NCBI GenBank assembly: GCA_017543165.1
Contig: JAFYGL010000374.1
Location: forward strand, 1 to 12,497
Length of the DNA: 12,497 nt
From: Victivallales bacterium
Lineage (GTDB): Bacteria > Verrucomicrobiota > Lentisphaeria > Oligosphaerales > Oligosphaeraceae
Direction: 5' to 3'
The translations under genes and the position numbers were made by a program. The notes under the pieces were generated by a model. It saw only the letters and a list, made by a program, of their open reading frames with translations, did not search any database and was not told where the DNA came from. This document shows positions 1 through 8,102 of the stretch, in pieces (within the stretch, counting starts at the first letter, position 1; each line of letters begins with the position of its first letter).

Positions 1-1
1 C

Positions 2-2017
2 TTCAATGCCAGGGCAAATGCGGGCAAACTTTGCGTGCGCAATTTGGAGATAGGCTATCTTAAGCAGGAACTGCTGCCGCCGCCAGTGTCCCGCATACCA
101 CGGCGCGGTGCCATAAAGGACAGTCTCAAGGCGGGCAATCTTGTGTTGAAGCAGGGTAGCGCTGGCGGCTTTGCGCTGCTAGATTCGCGCACGGGACTGG
201 AATTGAGGGTGGAGACCGCAGTGGGCATGAAGTCCACCATTGAAGCGCAATTCAAGGCGGAGGACGGCGAGGCCGGCGCGGAAGTGCGCAAGTCGCCCTA
301 CGGCATTGACATCAGCGGCACATTCGGGCAATTCAAGATTGACAGGCATCTTTCCATGGAGGGAGATACGCTATGCTGGCGCGAGACCTGGGAGAACATC
401 GGCAAGCAGGACATGGGCCTGCCGTTCAGGCATCGCTTCTTCCTGCCTTCTGCGAGGACGCGTTTCCACCTGGGAGGCAATCCTGATGTGGAAACCATCG
501 TGAGCGAGGCGGCGAACCCCAGCGTTTTCGTGGCATCAATGGAAAAGCAGGGCTGCGGCTTCGGCATTGTGGCTGAGAATGACTGGCTCAGGCTGCTGCT
601 GGGGCTGAACGCATCTGGCGGCGTGGCGGAAATCTATACGGACCAGTTGGCGCTGGAGCCTGGAAAGTCCATCACATTCCAGTTCAGGATTTTGCCGCAA
701 AGCAGCGGCGAGGGATACTGGGGCTTCATAAACCAGTTGCGCCAGATTTGGAGCCTGAACGGTCCTGTGATGAAACGCCCCTTCTTCTGGGCCACAAGCA
801 TACATGCCGCGAAGGGCGCGACTTTCCAGGAGAAGATAAAGAACTGCTATGCCCATCTTGGACCCATATACGTGGCGTTGCCGCCCTGGATTACCTCATT
901 GGACAGGAACGCCGTCATGTCGGGATTTTTCCCGAAGTTGAAGGCTGGGCAGGAGCCTGCGCCAGGAAACTGCCCTGAATTCGATGTCAATGCCTTCCTT
1001 ACTTTCAAGCACCAGAACAGGTACTGGGCGCAGTTCAGGAAGGACATCGGCAATGTAAAGGCCAATGCGCCAAATGTGGATGTGGTGCTGATGACACATC
1101 CTGCCATGTACACCGTTTACAGGCCACTGGCGCATTTGTGGCCCAGGGCGGACAGCGTAATCCGCACCGCAGAGGGGAAGCCCTTTGAATCAACATATTA
1201 CAGCCGTGCCTGGCTCAACAAAATGTGCGACAAGGGCTTCGGCATCTACTATTATGTCCCGCGAGTGGGAAATACCCACTACAAGATGAAGATGGAGGAG
1301 ATGGAGAGGGCCTTCCGCGAGACTGAGGCCGTGGGGCTCTACAGCGATGAATTCTGCTGGTGCTTCTCGCAACGTGGATACAGCAGGTACGACTATGGGC
1401 ACAGGGACGAGTATTCTGCTGATTTGAACGAGGACGGCACCGTGCGCCGCAGGAAATGCGACAATGGCTTTGCCACAATCCCGTTCCAGCTGGACTATAT
1501 TGCACGCATAAACGGCAAGGGCAAGTTCTTCATGGGCAATGGCGCGGCTGGCGTGGAGAGTGTCATGAAGTCCCCCTATATGCGCTTCTGCGAAGGCGGG
1601 AATGGCGTGGGCATGATGTCCAACGCCCATTTGAATCCAGTGCCCATGATACTGGGCAACTATGGGGACCGCACCACTCTGCCTGGCGTGATGAAGGCGG
1701 TGCGGACGGCGTTGTCCGTGGGCTGCGCGTTTTCGCCTGACGGCAATGTCAATCTGCTTCTGCCAGACGCGGACAACTTCATCTGCAAGCAGTATCCGCT
1801 GTCAATACAGAGGATATATTCTGGTGTAATCTATGGCGAGCAGCGCCTTATCACCAGCAAGAGCGGCAAGTATGACGTTGGCAAGAAAGGCACGTTTAAG
1901 CTGTTCCTGTATGGCAAGGACGGCCTGCGCATCAAGGAGCAGAACACCATCCAGTGCAATGACGGCATCGTTGAGGTAAACGTGCCAAACGAAGGCCTGG
2001 CAATCGTGGAATACTGA
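2..2017 (+). CDS. Glycoside-hydrolase-like multidomain protein, 5'-partial
   Basis: The frame is open from the first bases of the window, and the residues before the GTG at 35 (NARANAGKLC) read as normal protein, so the gene most likely begins upstream. Counting from GTG 35, residues 1 to about 245 look like a beta-sandwich domain (alternating strands; WRETWENIG at about 112-120). A mixed alpha/beta region, about 250-560, resembles a TIM-barrel hydrolase, with strand-end motifs such as GLYSDEF (acidic pair encoded at 1346-1351, residues 438-439), a plausible position for catalytic acids. The last 75 residues form a small beta domain typical of carbohydrate-active enzymes. A role in polysaccharide or glycoside breakdown is inferred from architecture only; I do not recognise a specific GH family, and a non-catalytic or structural role is possible. 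No signal peptide can be judged because the N terminus is missing. Two hairpins follow the stop codon. Confidence 0.6.
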   Translation, partial: FNARANAGKLCVRNLEIGYLKQELLPPPVSRIPRRGAIKDSLKAGNLVLKQGSAGGFALLDSRTGLELRVETAVGMKSTIEAQFKAEDGEAGAEVRKSPYGIDISGTFGQFKIDRHLSMEGDTLCWRETWENIGKQDMGLPFRHRFFLPSARTRFHLGGNPDVETIVSEAANPSVFVASMEKQGCGFGIVAENDWLRLLLGLNASGGVAEIYTDQLALEPGKSITFQFRILPQSSGEGYWGFINQLRQIWSLNGPVMKRPFFWATSIHAAKGATFQEKIKNCYAHLGPIYVALPPWITSLDRNAVMSGFFPKLKAGQEPAPGNCPEFDVNAFLTFKHQNRYWAQFRKDIGNVKANAPNVDVVLMTHPAMYTVYRPLAHLWPRADSVIRTAEGKPFESTYYSRAWLNKMCDKGFGIYYYVPRVGNTHYKMKMEEMERAFRETEAVGLYSDEFCWCFSQRGYSRYDYGHRDEYSADLNEDGTVRRRKCDNGFATIPFQLDYIARINGKGKFFMGNGAAGVESVMKSPYMRFCEGGNGVGMMSNAHLNPVPMILGNYGDRTTLPGVMKAVRTALSVGCAFSPDGNVNLLLPDADNFICKQYPLSIQRIYSGVIYGEQRLITSKSGKYDVGKKGTFKLFLYGKDGLRIKEQNTIQCNDGIVEVNVPNEGLAIVEY

Positions 2018-2028
2018 TGTGCATAATG

Positions 2029-2050
2029 TGCGCGGCCATTTGGCCGCGCA
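2029..2050. terminator. Perfect 10-bp hairpin after the hydrolase-like gene
   Basis: TGCGCGGCCA (2029-2038), a TT centre, then TGGCCGCGCA (2041-2050): a perfect inverted repeat starting 11 bases after the upstream stop codon. No T-run follows on either side, so it is not a classical intrinsic terminator. It may slow polymerase or protect the mRNA 3' end. The structure is seen directly; its function is inferred. Confidence 0.4.
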
Positions 2051-2099
2051 TCAGGACGCGTGAATGCCATGCGGCTATAAGTAATGTGCCTGGTAATTG

Positions 2100-2136
2100 G
2101 TCAGCCCCTCCCTCTTTCGCAGAGGGAGGGGCTGAC
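2100..2136. terminator. Perfect 16-bp hairpin, terminator-like or mobile palindrome
   Basis: Arms at 2100-2115 (GTCAGCCCCTCCCTCT) and 2121-2136 are exact reverse complements around a TTCGC loop. The position between an upstream gene end and the AT-rich leader of the efflux operon suits a transcription terminator, but only GATTATAAAT follows, with no U-tract. Its C-rich/G-rich arms (CCCCTCC) resemble the flank of the REP-like palindromes at 7962-8806, so it could instead be a dispersed repeat. Confidence 0.45.
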
Positions 2137-2248
2137 GATTATAAATGCCAGTATTTTCGACTATTTATAATTGTAAGAGAGGCGGAGACAATTAAATTAC
2201 AAATTCATTTTTTATTTCAACTTACCATAGCCAATGTGTAAACAAACC
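2137..2248 (+). promoter_or_regulatory. AT-rich leader and candidate promoter of the efflux operon
   Basis: This is the AT-rich part of a 231-bp gene-free gap. TATAAT at 2166-2171 is a perfect -10 hexamer, but no good -35 is found about 17 bp upstream. A weaker alternative is TTGTAA (2171-2176) with TAAATT (2193-2198). No Shine-Dalgarno sequence precedes either candidate start of the channel gene (2234 or 2249). No clear operator palindrome is visible, and no regulator gene lies in the window. Confidence 0.35.
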
Positions 2249-3685
2249 ATGAAGATTTCATCAATCACGAAATGTCTTTTTATTGCTTTAATTCCCATGC
2301 TTGCGGGGTGCCTATTCCTTGGACCTGACTACAAGGAACCACAATGGGGCGGTCCTGAAAAATGGTACGGCAGCGCACCAGCCACCTCGCCTTTGCCAGA
2401 CGGCGCGCAATGGTGGACCATATTCAATGACCCAATCCTCAACGAACTTGAGGACAAGCTGCTGGAGCAGAATCCAACACTGGCAGCCGCCGTGGCGAGG
2501 CTGGACGCCGCCGCCGCGCAGATTGGCATTGCCCGCAGTTCGTATGCCCCGTCCCTGAATCTTTCTGGTTCCGCCGCATACGACAGGGCGTCTGGCGAGG
2601 TGCGCACATCCACCAAATCGCCCCACAATCCCGAATGGCTCTTGAAGCCAGGCGTCAGTATGTCATGGGAACTTGACTTCTGGGGCCGCGTCCGCCGCAA
2701 CGTGGAGGCCGCGAAGGCTGACTTCGAGGCTACCGCCCAGGATATTCTAGATTCACGGCGTCTCCTCTCCGCGAAGCTGGCCACCTGCTATGTCGCACTC
2801 CGCACGCTCCAGGCACGCCTGGACTATGCTCGCAAGAACGCAGAACTCCAGGAGAAAACCCTTGAATTCATCCACAACCGCCATGAATCTGGCCTCTGCG
2901 GCGAACTGGATTTCCGCCAGGCCGAGATGAACCTGGCCTCCACACGTGCCAACATCCCCGCCCTGGAGTCGAAGATAGATTCCGCACTCAATTCCATAGC
3001 CATACTTGTAGGCGGCTATCCTGGCTCGCTGGAGTATCTCCGCAAAGTCGCCCCAGTCCCGCTTCCTGACAATGCCTCGCTTCCGACCACGCTGCCAGCG
3101 GATTTGCTCCGCAATCGTCCAGACGTCGCCGCGGCTGCCCATCGCATACATTCAGCAGTCGCCAGCATCGGCTCCGCCAAGGCCGAGTTCTTCCCGAAAA
3201 TCTCCATCAACGGCTCCTTTGCATTCGCCGCCACCAGCAACAATCCACTTTTCTCAAGAAACGCCCAGAACTATTCCATTGGCCCCAGCATTGAATGGTC
3301 CATTTTCACAGCGGGGCGCCTCCGCAACCAGTATCTGGCAGCCAAGGCGAAGGCCCGTGCCGCCGAGGAGGACTTCCGCGCCGCCGTTCTTACTGCGGCC
3401 TCCGAATGCGAAAGCGCCATTTCCTCCCACCGTGCAGCCAACACCGCCCTCAAGGACTTGCGCACGTCCGTCGCAGCCACAGAGAAGGCAGTCGAGCTTG
3501 TGGATACCCAATACCGCTCTGGCCTGACCGATTTCCAGAACGTACTTGACATGCAGCGGCAGTTGGCCACCAACCAGGATTCCCTGGCCGTGGGCATTGG
3601 CACCGCCGCCTCCGCGCTAGTGGAGGTCTGGCAGTCCTTCGGTGCCCCTTCATCCCCTTCAAAAACAGTTGATGACAATAAATAA
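2249..3685 (+). CDS. RND efflux outer-membrane lipoprotein channel (OprM/NodT, TolC-like)
   Basis: This protein forms the outer-membrane exit duct of a tripartite efflux pump. From ATG 2249 the N terminus is a lipoprotein signal peptide (positively charged start, hydrophobic core, lipobox LAGC with Cys21), followed by the family hallmark GPDYKEP and then WWTIFNDPILNELE. Two related halves follow, as expected for OMF proteins: the first has long coiled helices and WELDFWGRVRR; the second has LRNRPDVAAAAHRI, AKAEFFPKISINGSFAF and WSIFTAGRLRNQ. The length of 478 residues is normal for the family. ATG 2234 is an alternative start five codons upstream (an in-frame TAG lies at 2228); I prefer 2249 because it gives a standard signal peptide, although neither start has a Shine-Dalgarno. 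It is the first gene of the operon, 21 bp before the adaptor. Substrate cannot be read from sequence. Confidence 0.93.
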   Translation: MKISSITKCLFIALIPMLAGCLFLGPDYKEPQWGGPEKWYGSAPATSPLPDGAQWWTIFNDPILNELEDKLLEQNPTLAAAVARLDAAAAQIGIARSSYAPSLNLSGSAAYDRASGEVRTSTKSPHNPEWLLKPGVSMSWELDFWGRVRRNVEAAKADFEATAQDILDSRRLLSAKLATCYVALRTLQARLDYARKNAELQEKTLEFIHNRHESGLCGELDFRQAEMNLASTRANIPALESKIDSALNSIAILVGGYPGSLEYLRKVAPVPLPDNASLPTTLPADLLRNRPDVAAAAHRIHSAVASIGSAKAEFFPKISINGSFAFAATSNNPLFSRNAQNYSIGPSIEWSIFTAGRLRNQYLAAKAKARAAEEDFRAAVLTAASECESAISSHRAANTALKDLRTSVAATEKAVELVDTQYRSGLTDFQNVLDMQRQLATNQDSLAVGIGTAASALVEVWQSFGAPSSPSKTVDDNK

Positions 3686-3706
3686 ACAATTTAAGAGGTA
3701 AAAACA

Positions 3707-4870
3707 ATGAAACTAGGTGTCCGTATTTTTGCTCTTGTCCTGTTGGTTGCCGCCGTGGCCGCGGTGTTTTTATATCATGGCGGCAAATCTGGCGAAGACA
3801 ATACACCGCCGCCAGTGCGCCCGATCAAGTCGATAGTTGTCGGCGCGCCGAAGACCATGCCAGCAGTGCGCTTTCCTGGCATTGTTGACGCCAGCACAGG
3901 CGTTGACCTTTCCTTTGAGGTAAGCGGCCGCATTGTGGAATTCCCCGTGGTTCGCGGGCAGCAAGTCAAGGAGGGGGAGGTGCTTGCCCGTCTGGATGAC
4001 CGTGACTACGCCAACCAGGTCAAGAATGACGAGGCTGAACTGGCATACGCGGAATCCAATTTCAATCGCATAAAGACGGCCATGGAGAAGAACGCAGTCT
4101 CCCAGGACGACTATTCAAAAGCCAAAGCCAGTGCCGACAAGGCACGCGCCGCCCTGGCAATCTCCCGCAAGGCACTGGAGGACACCAAACTCAAGGCCAC
4201 TTTTTCGGGCGTCATCTCCGACACATACGTCAACAACTTCGATACGATTTCATCGGGAAAGCCCATTCTCAAACTTCAGAACCTGAGCACGCTTGACTTG
4301 ATAGTCTCTGTTCCCGAATCATACGTTATCTCTGCGCCAAACAGCATTCGCACGCGCTTCAAGTTCGAAGCCAGTTTCGATTCTCTGCCAGGCCGTGTCT
4401 TTCCAGTGCGCGTAAAGGAGGCCGCCCGTGTGGCCGATTCAGTCACCCAGACCTACCGCGCCACCGTCACACTCGATGCACCAAAGGACCTGAACATACT
4501 TCCTGGCATGACCTGTACCGTCACCACTGTCGTCGCCGCCGATACCCTGCCACAGACAAGCAAGGGGCTTCTTTCAGTGCCGTCCGACGCGGTGGGCAAT
4601 GCCGCGGACACGAATCCCTTTGTCTGGCGTCTTGATGACAACGGGGATGGCTCATACACAGTTCATCGCGTCAATGTCACGCTTGAAATGCGTTCAGGAA
4701 ATGACATTTTCATTACAAATGGCCTGAAAGCAGGCGACCGCATAGCAGTCGCTGGCATCACGGTGCTTACCGAGGGGCGCAAAGTCCGCCTTCTTAATGA
4801 AGAGGCCAAGGCCGCAGTCAACCACAAGGCAGCCCAGCCAGAGAAAGCGCAGTCGAATCCCAAGCCATGA
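3707..4870 (+). CDS. RND efflux periplasmic adaptor (HlyD/AcrA-type membrane fusion protein)
   Basis: The adaptor links the inner-membrane pump to the outer-membrane channel. Residues 5-23 form a hydrophobic N-terminal anchor or signal without a lipobox cysteine. Residues about 70-100 make the first half of the lipoyl-like domain (SGRIVEFPVVRGQQVKEG, then LARLDDRDY). Residues about 102-162 form an alpha-helical hairpin rich in Ala, Lys and Glu. The second lipoyl half includes KATFSGVIS, where many relatives have a Pro. Beta-barrel and membrane-proximal domains follow (LPGMTCTV). The 387-residue length is typical. The start has a Shine-Dalgarno-like AAGAGG at 3693-3698, eight bases before the ATG. 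The Lys/Pro-rich tail of about 20 residues is low complexity. It lies between channel and pump genes, 34 bp before the pump, so co-transcription is likely. Confidence 0.93.
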   Translation: MKLGVRIFALVLLVAAVAAVFLYHGGKSGEDNTPPPVRPIKSIVVGAPKTMPAVRFPGIVDASTGVDLSFEVSGRIVEFPVVRGQQVKEGEVLARLDDRDYANQVKNDEAELAYAESNFNRIKTAMEKNAVSQDDYSKAKASADKARAALAISRKALEDTKLKATFSGVISDTYVNNFDTISSGKPILKLQNLSTLDLIVSVPESYVISAPNSIRTRFKFEASFDSLPGRVFPVRVKEAARVADSVTQTYRATVTLDAPKDLNILPGMTCTVTTVVAADTLPQTSKGLLSVPSDAVGNAADTNPFVWRLDDNGDGSYTVHRVNVTLEMRSGNDIFITNGLKAGDRIAVAGITVLTEGRKVRLLNEEAKAAVNHKAAQPEKAQSNPKP

Positions 4871-4904
4871 ATCCTAACCCAAGGCCACTTGCCCACCATT
4901 TGCA

Positions 4905-7900
4905 ATGAACATAGCACAATTTTGCATAAAGAATAAAGTTGTCACCTGGGCTTTTTCCATTGCCATATTTGCGGCAGGCATTTTAGCCTACCGAACCATT
5001 GGCCGCCTGGAGGACCCTGAGTTTACCATCAAGATCGCCCAGGTCATTACACTGTGGCCTGGAGCCACTGCCTCTGAAGTCGCCTCGGAATTGACCGAGC
5101 CGATTGAGACCGCCATCCAGCAGATGGGCCAGGTCAAGAGAGTCACATCCACATCCTATCCTGGACGTTCCATCATCTCGGTTGAAATGAAGGACAAGTA
5201 CGGCAAGGCTGAACTCCCGCAGGTGTGGGATGAACTCCGCCGCAAGGTCAATGACAACCTCTCATCACTGCCTTCCGGAGCCTTGCCGCCCACCGTCTGC
5301 GACGACTTCGGCGATGTGTATGGCATGTATTTCGTGATTTACGGCGATGGATACTCCATGGCCGAACTCAAGGAGCACGCCAAGTTGCTGCGCCGTGAAT
5401 TGCTCCTTTGCCAGGACGTTGCCAAAATCGAGTTGAAAGGCGAGCGGGACGAAGTCATTTATTTTGAGATTTCACGTGCGCGTCTTGCCAATATGGGCAT
5501 TTCAATTGCGGAAATCAAAAAACTGATTTCTGGCCAGAACGATGCCGCCAATGCGGGACACCTTACAGTGGGGGACAAATACATCCGCATCGACCCCACT
5601 GGCAAGCTAAACACCGTTGATGATTTGGGCGAACTTCTCATAGTTCGCAGCAATGCTGAAAGCCGTCCAACAGTGCGTCTGAAAGACATAGCCACCATTC
5701 GCCGCGGCTACAAGGAACCGCCATCCGCCATTCTTCGCTACAATGGCCATCCCTGCATTGCCCTGGGTGTTTCCACGATTTCAGGCGGCAATGTAACAGT
5801 CATGGCGAACGCCTTGTCAAAGCGCCTGAAGGAACTGGAGGTCACCACCCCCATCGGCATAGAAATCGGCATGATTTCCAACCAGGCCGAAACTGTCGAA
5901 GCCGCCATCTCCAGTTTCATGGTGAACTTGATTGAATCCGTCATCATCGTGATTGCCGTGCTGCTTTTCAGCATGGGGCTTCGCTCTGGCCTGCTGATTG
6001 GCACAGTCCTGATTTTCACGGTGATGGCGACCATCGCAGTCATGAAGCAACTTGGCGTGCTTTTGGAGCGCATCTCACTGGGCGCGTTCATTATCGCACT
6101 GGGAATGCTGGTTGACAACGCCATTGTCGTGACCGAGTCTGTTCTTGTGGCGGCGCAGAAGGGGCTTGACAAGGTGAAGGCCGCCGTCGATGTCATCAAG
6201 CAGTCAATCTGGCCGCTCCTGGGTGCAACAATCATCGCCATCCTTTCATTTGCACCCATAGGCGCTTCGCAGGATTCCTCTGGCGAATATTGCCGCTCGC
6301 TCTTCATTGTCCTTATGGTCTCGCTCCTTTTCTCCTGGCTATTCGCAATAACCCTGACTCCGCTCTTCGCGGCGGATTTCCTCAAGTCGGATAAGAAGGA
6401 GGGCAATGAGAGCGACCCATATTCCAGCGGCTTCTTCAAAGTCTATCGTGGCTTTTTGGTCGCCTGCCTTCGCCACCGCTATATTTGCCTGGCGGTCATG
6501 ATTGCCATGCTTATTGCGGCTTGCAAGGGCTTCGGCCATGTCAAGCAAATATTCTTCCCAGATTCCACGCGCAAGCAGATGATGGTGCACTTCTGGATGC
6601 CAGAAGGTTCCTCCATACATGCCACGGACAGAGGGCTCTCAACGCTGGCAGAGCATGTGCGCACACTTGAAGGCGTAACAGGCACCGCTCAAATGGCAGG
6701 AACTGGCGGCCTTCGCTTTCTCCTGACATATTCGCCTGAAAACGATGACGATGCATACGGTATTCTTTTCGTTGATATTGACGATTATCAACGCGTGCCC
6801 GAACTTTCCATGAAAATCAACGAGTTTGCCGCAGACAATCTACCCGATGCCATGATTTCCTGCCAGCGCTTCGTTCTGGGGCCTGGCGATGCCCAGAAGA
6901 TACAACTCCGCATCATGGGTTCCGATGCCGATGTAATCCGCAATTTGGGCGAAAAAGCGCTTAACGTATTCCGTGAGGACGGGCATTTGGTCGAGGTGCA
7001 GTCATCCTGGCGCAATCGGACGGATTTGCTGCGCCCGATTGTGTCCCCCGCGCGCCTTCGTGCCCTGGGCATCACCCGCCAGGAAGTGGCGGAGGCGCTC
7101 AAGACTGCCACGGACGGCACCAGCATAGGCACCTGGCTTGAAGGGGACGAAAGCATCTCCATACTCATGCGTGCGCCCGAAGTCGAGCGCAACGACCCAG
7201 ATTCACTCATGTCTGCGTGGTTCTATCCCTCCTCTCTCTCCTATCCCATTCCGCTTATGCAGGTGGTCTCTGGATTCGAGAATGCATCCGAAGACCCGAT
7301 TATCTACCGTAGAAACCGTCACCTCTGCCTCACGGTCAAGGCAAATCCCGAAGCAGGCGGGAACGCCAATGTTGCGTTGCAACGCCTTATGCCGCGCATT
7401 GCTGAACTAGCCAAGACATTCCCTGGAGGCTACTGGGTTGAATGGGGCGGCGAGTATGAAAGCAATCATGACGCCAACAGCAGTGTTCTTTCTAAGATAC
7501 CGCCAATACTGCTCATAATGTTCCTGATAATGGTGGGGCTCTTCAACTCCATACGGAAGCCCCTTGTCATCTTCTGCACGGTGCCGCTTGTCCTTGTTGG
7601 CGTTGTGGTTGGCTTGCTGAGTTTCTCACAGCCCTTCGGTTTCATGGCTCTGCTGGGCCTGCTGTCCCTTATCGGAATGCAGATCAAGAACGCAATCGTG
7701 CTCATTGATGAAATCAACGCGCGGCAGGAGGCAGGCGATTCTGCCATTGACGCCGTAGTGAGCGCTGGCATCACCCGCCTGCGCCCCGTCGGCATGGCCG
7801 CAGCCACCACAGTTCTGGGCATGATACCTCTTGTGGCGGATCCGTTCTATTCTGCCATGGCCGTGACTGTCATGTGCGGCTTGGCTTTTGCAACGGTGCT

Positions 7901-7985
7901 GACCATGATCGTCATTCCCGTGAACTACGCGATTTTCTTCCATCTCCCCGCACCAGGCAATAAACGGGGCGAACGGGGCGGCTGA
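4905..7985 (+). CDS. RND efflux inner-membrane pump (HAE1-like AcrB family permease)
   Basis: A proton-driven exporter of 1026 residues, normal for the family. It shows the two-fold layout: one TM helix, a large periplasmic loop, a helix bundle (about 333-500), then the same pattern again with a second bundle at about 860-1015. Early motifs LEDPEF and WPGATASEVASELTEP are typical. The TM4 motif reads GMLVDNAIVV, giving D404 and N405 at the positions of AcrB D407/D408; K928 in QIKNAIVLIDE matches AcrB K940. The retained Asp and Lys support proton coupling. No Shine-Dalgarno precedes ATG 4905. The final residues KRGERGG and the stop come from a GC-rich repeat: the TGA at 7983-7985 sits in the loop of a hairpin. 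Substrate is unknown; drugs, bile salts or other amphiphiles are only possibilities. Confidence 0.95.
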   Translation: MNIAQFCIKNKVVTWAFSIAIFAAGILAYRTIGRLEDPEFTIKIAQVITLWPGATASEVASELTEPIETAIQQMGQVKRVTSTSYPGRSIISVEMKDKYGKAELPQVWDELRRKVNDNLSSLPSGALPPTVCDDFGDVYGMYFVIYGDGYSMAELKEHAKLLRRELLLCQDVAKIELKGERDEVIYFEISRARLANMGISIAEIKKLISGQNDAANAGHLTVGDKYIRIDPTGKLNTVDDLGELLIVRSNAESRPTVRLKDIATIRRGYKEPPSAILRYNGHPCIALGVSTISGGNVTVMANALSKRLKELEVTTPIGIEIGMISNQAETVEAAISSFMVNLIESVIIVIAVLLFSMGLRSGLLIGTVLIFTVMATIAVMKQLGVLLERISLGAFIIALGMLVDNAIVVTESVLVAAQKGLDKVKAAVDVIKQSIWPLLGATIIAILSFAPIGASQDSSGEYCRSLFIVLMVSLLFSWLFAITLTPLFAADFLKSDKKEGNESDPYSSGFFKVYRGFLVACLRHRYICLAVMIAMLIAACKGFGHVKQIFFPDSTRKQMMVHFWMPEGSSIHATDRGLSTLAEHVRTLEGVTGTAQMAGTGGLRFLLTYSPENDDDAYGILFVDIDDYQRVPELSMKINEFAADNLPDAMISCQRFVLGPGDAQKIQLRIMGSDADVIRNLGEKALNVFREDGHLVEVQSSWRNRTDLLRPIVSPARLRALGITRQEVAEALKTATDGTSIGTWLEGDESISILMRAPEVERNDPDSLMSAWFYPSSLSYPIPLMQVVSGFENASEDPIIYRRNRHLCLTVKANPEAGGNANVALQRLMPRIAELAKTFPGGYWVEWGGEYESNHDANSSVLSKIPPILLIMFLIMVGLFNSIRKPLVIFCTVPLVLVGVVVGLLSFSQPFGFMALLGLLSLIGMQIKNAIVLIDEINARQEAGDSAIDAVVSAGITRLRPVGMAAATTVLGMIPLVADPFYSAMAVTVMCGLAFATVLTMIVIPVNYAIFFHLPAPGNKRGERGG

Positions 7986-8002
7986 AGCCGCCCCCTCCGA
8001 GA
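7962..8002 (-). repeat. REP-like palindrome, copy 1
   Basis: Tandem units AAACGGGGC (7962-7970) and GAACGGGGC (7971-7979), stem GGGGCGGC (7975-7982), loop TGAA (7983-7986), stem GCCGCCCC (7987-7994), flank CTCCGAG (7995-8001). The orientation is opposite to copy 2. It overlaps the end of the pump gene, whose stop codon TGA is in the loop. It could also act as a hairpin at the operon's mRNA end, though no T-run follows. Confidence 0.85.
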
Positions 8003-8102
8003 GAAACAAGGAGGGAGAAATGAATGATGAAAGGAAAATTTTAGATAAGTCTTCGGAGGGATTCTCGGAGGGGGCGGCTTCAGCCGCCCCGTTTGCCCCG
8101 TT
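7963..8102. repeat. Inverted pair with 40-bp arms around the transposase start
   Basis: Arm 7963-8002 is the reverse complement of 8063-8102 at 39 of 40 positions; the single difference (T at 8094) would be a G-U pair in RNA. The 60-base centre (8003-8062) contains the ribosome-binding site AAGGAGGG (8008-8015) and ATG 8020. As RNA it could fold either as two small hairpins or as one long stem that presents the start site in a loop. This could modulate transposase translation; that role is inferred. Confidence 0.8.

Noticed and set aside
2017..2241. A 74-codon + strand frame overlapping the hydrolase-like stop codon
   Set aside because: It reads through both hairpins and the AT-rich leader, has no ribosome-binding site, and its protein looks random.
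5738..6439. A 233-codon open frame on the minus strand inside the pump gene
   Set aside because: It lies opposite the conserved membrane bundle of the RND pump; Ser/Met/Thr-rich composition is typical of antisense of hydrophobic coding sequence.
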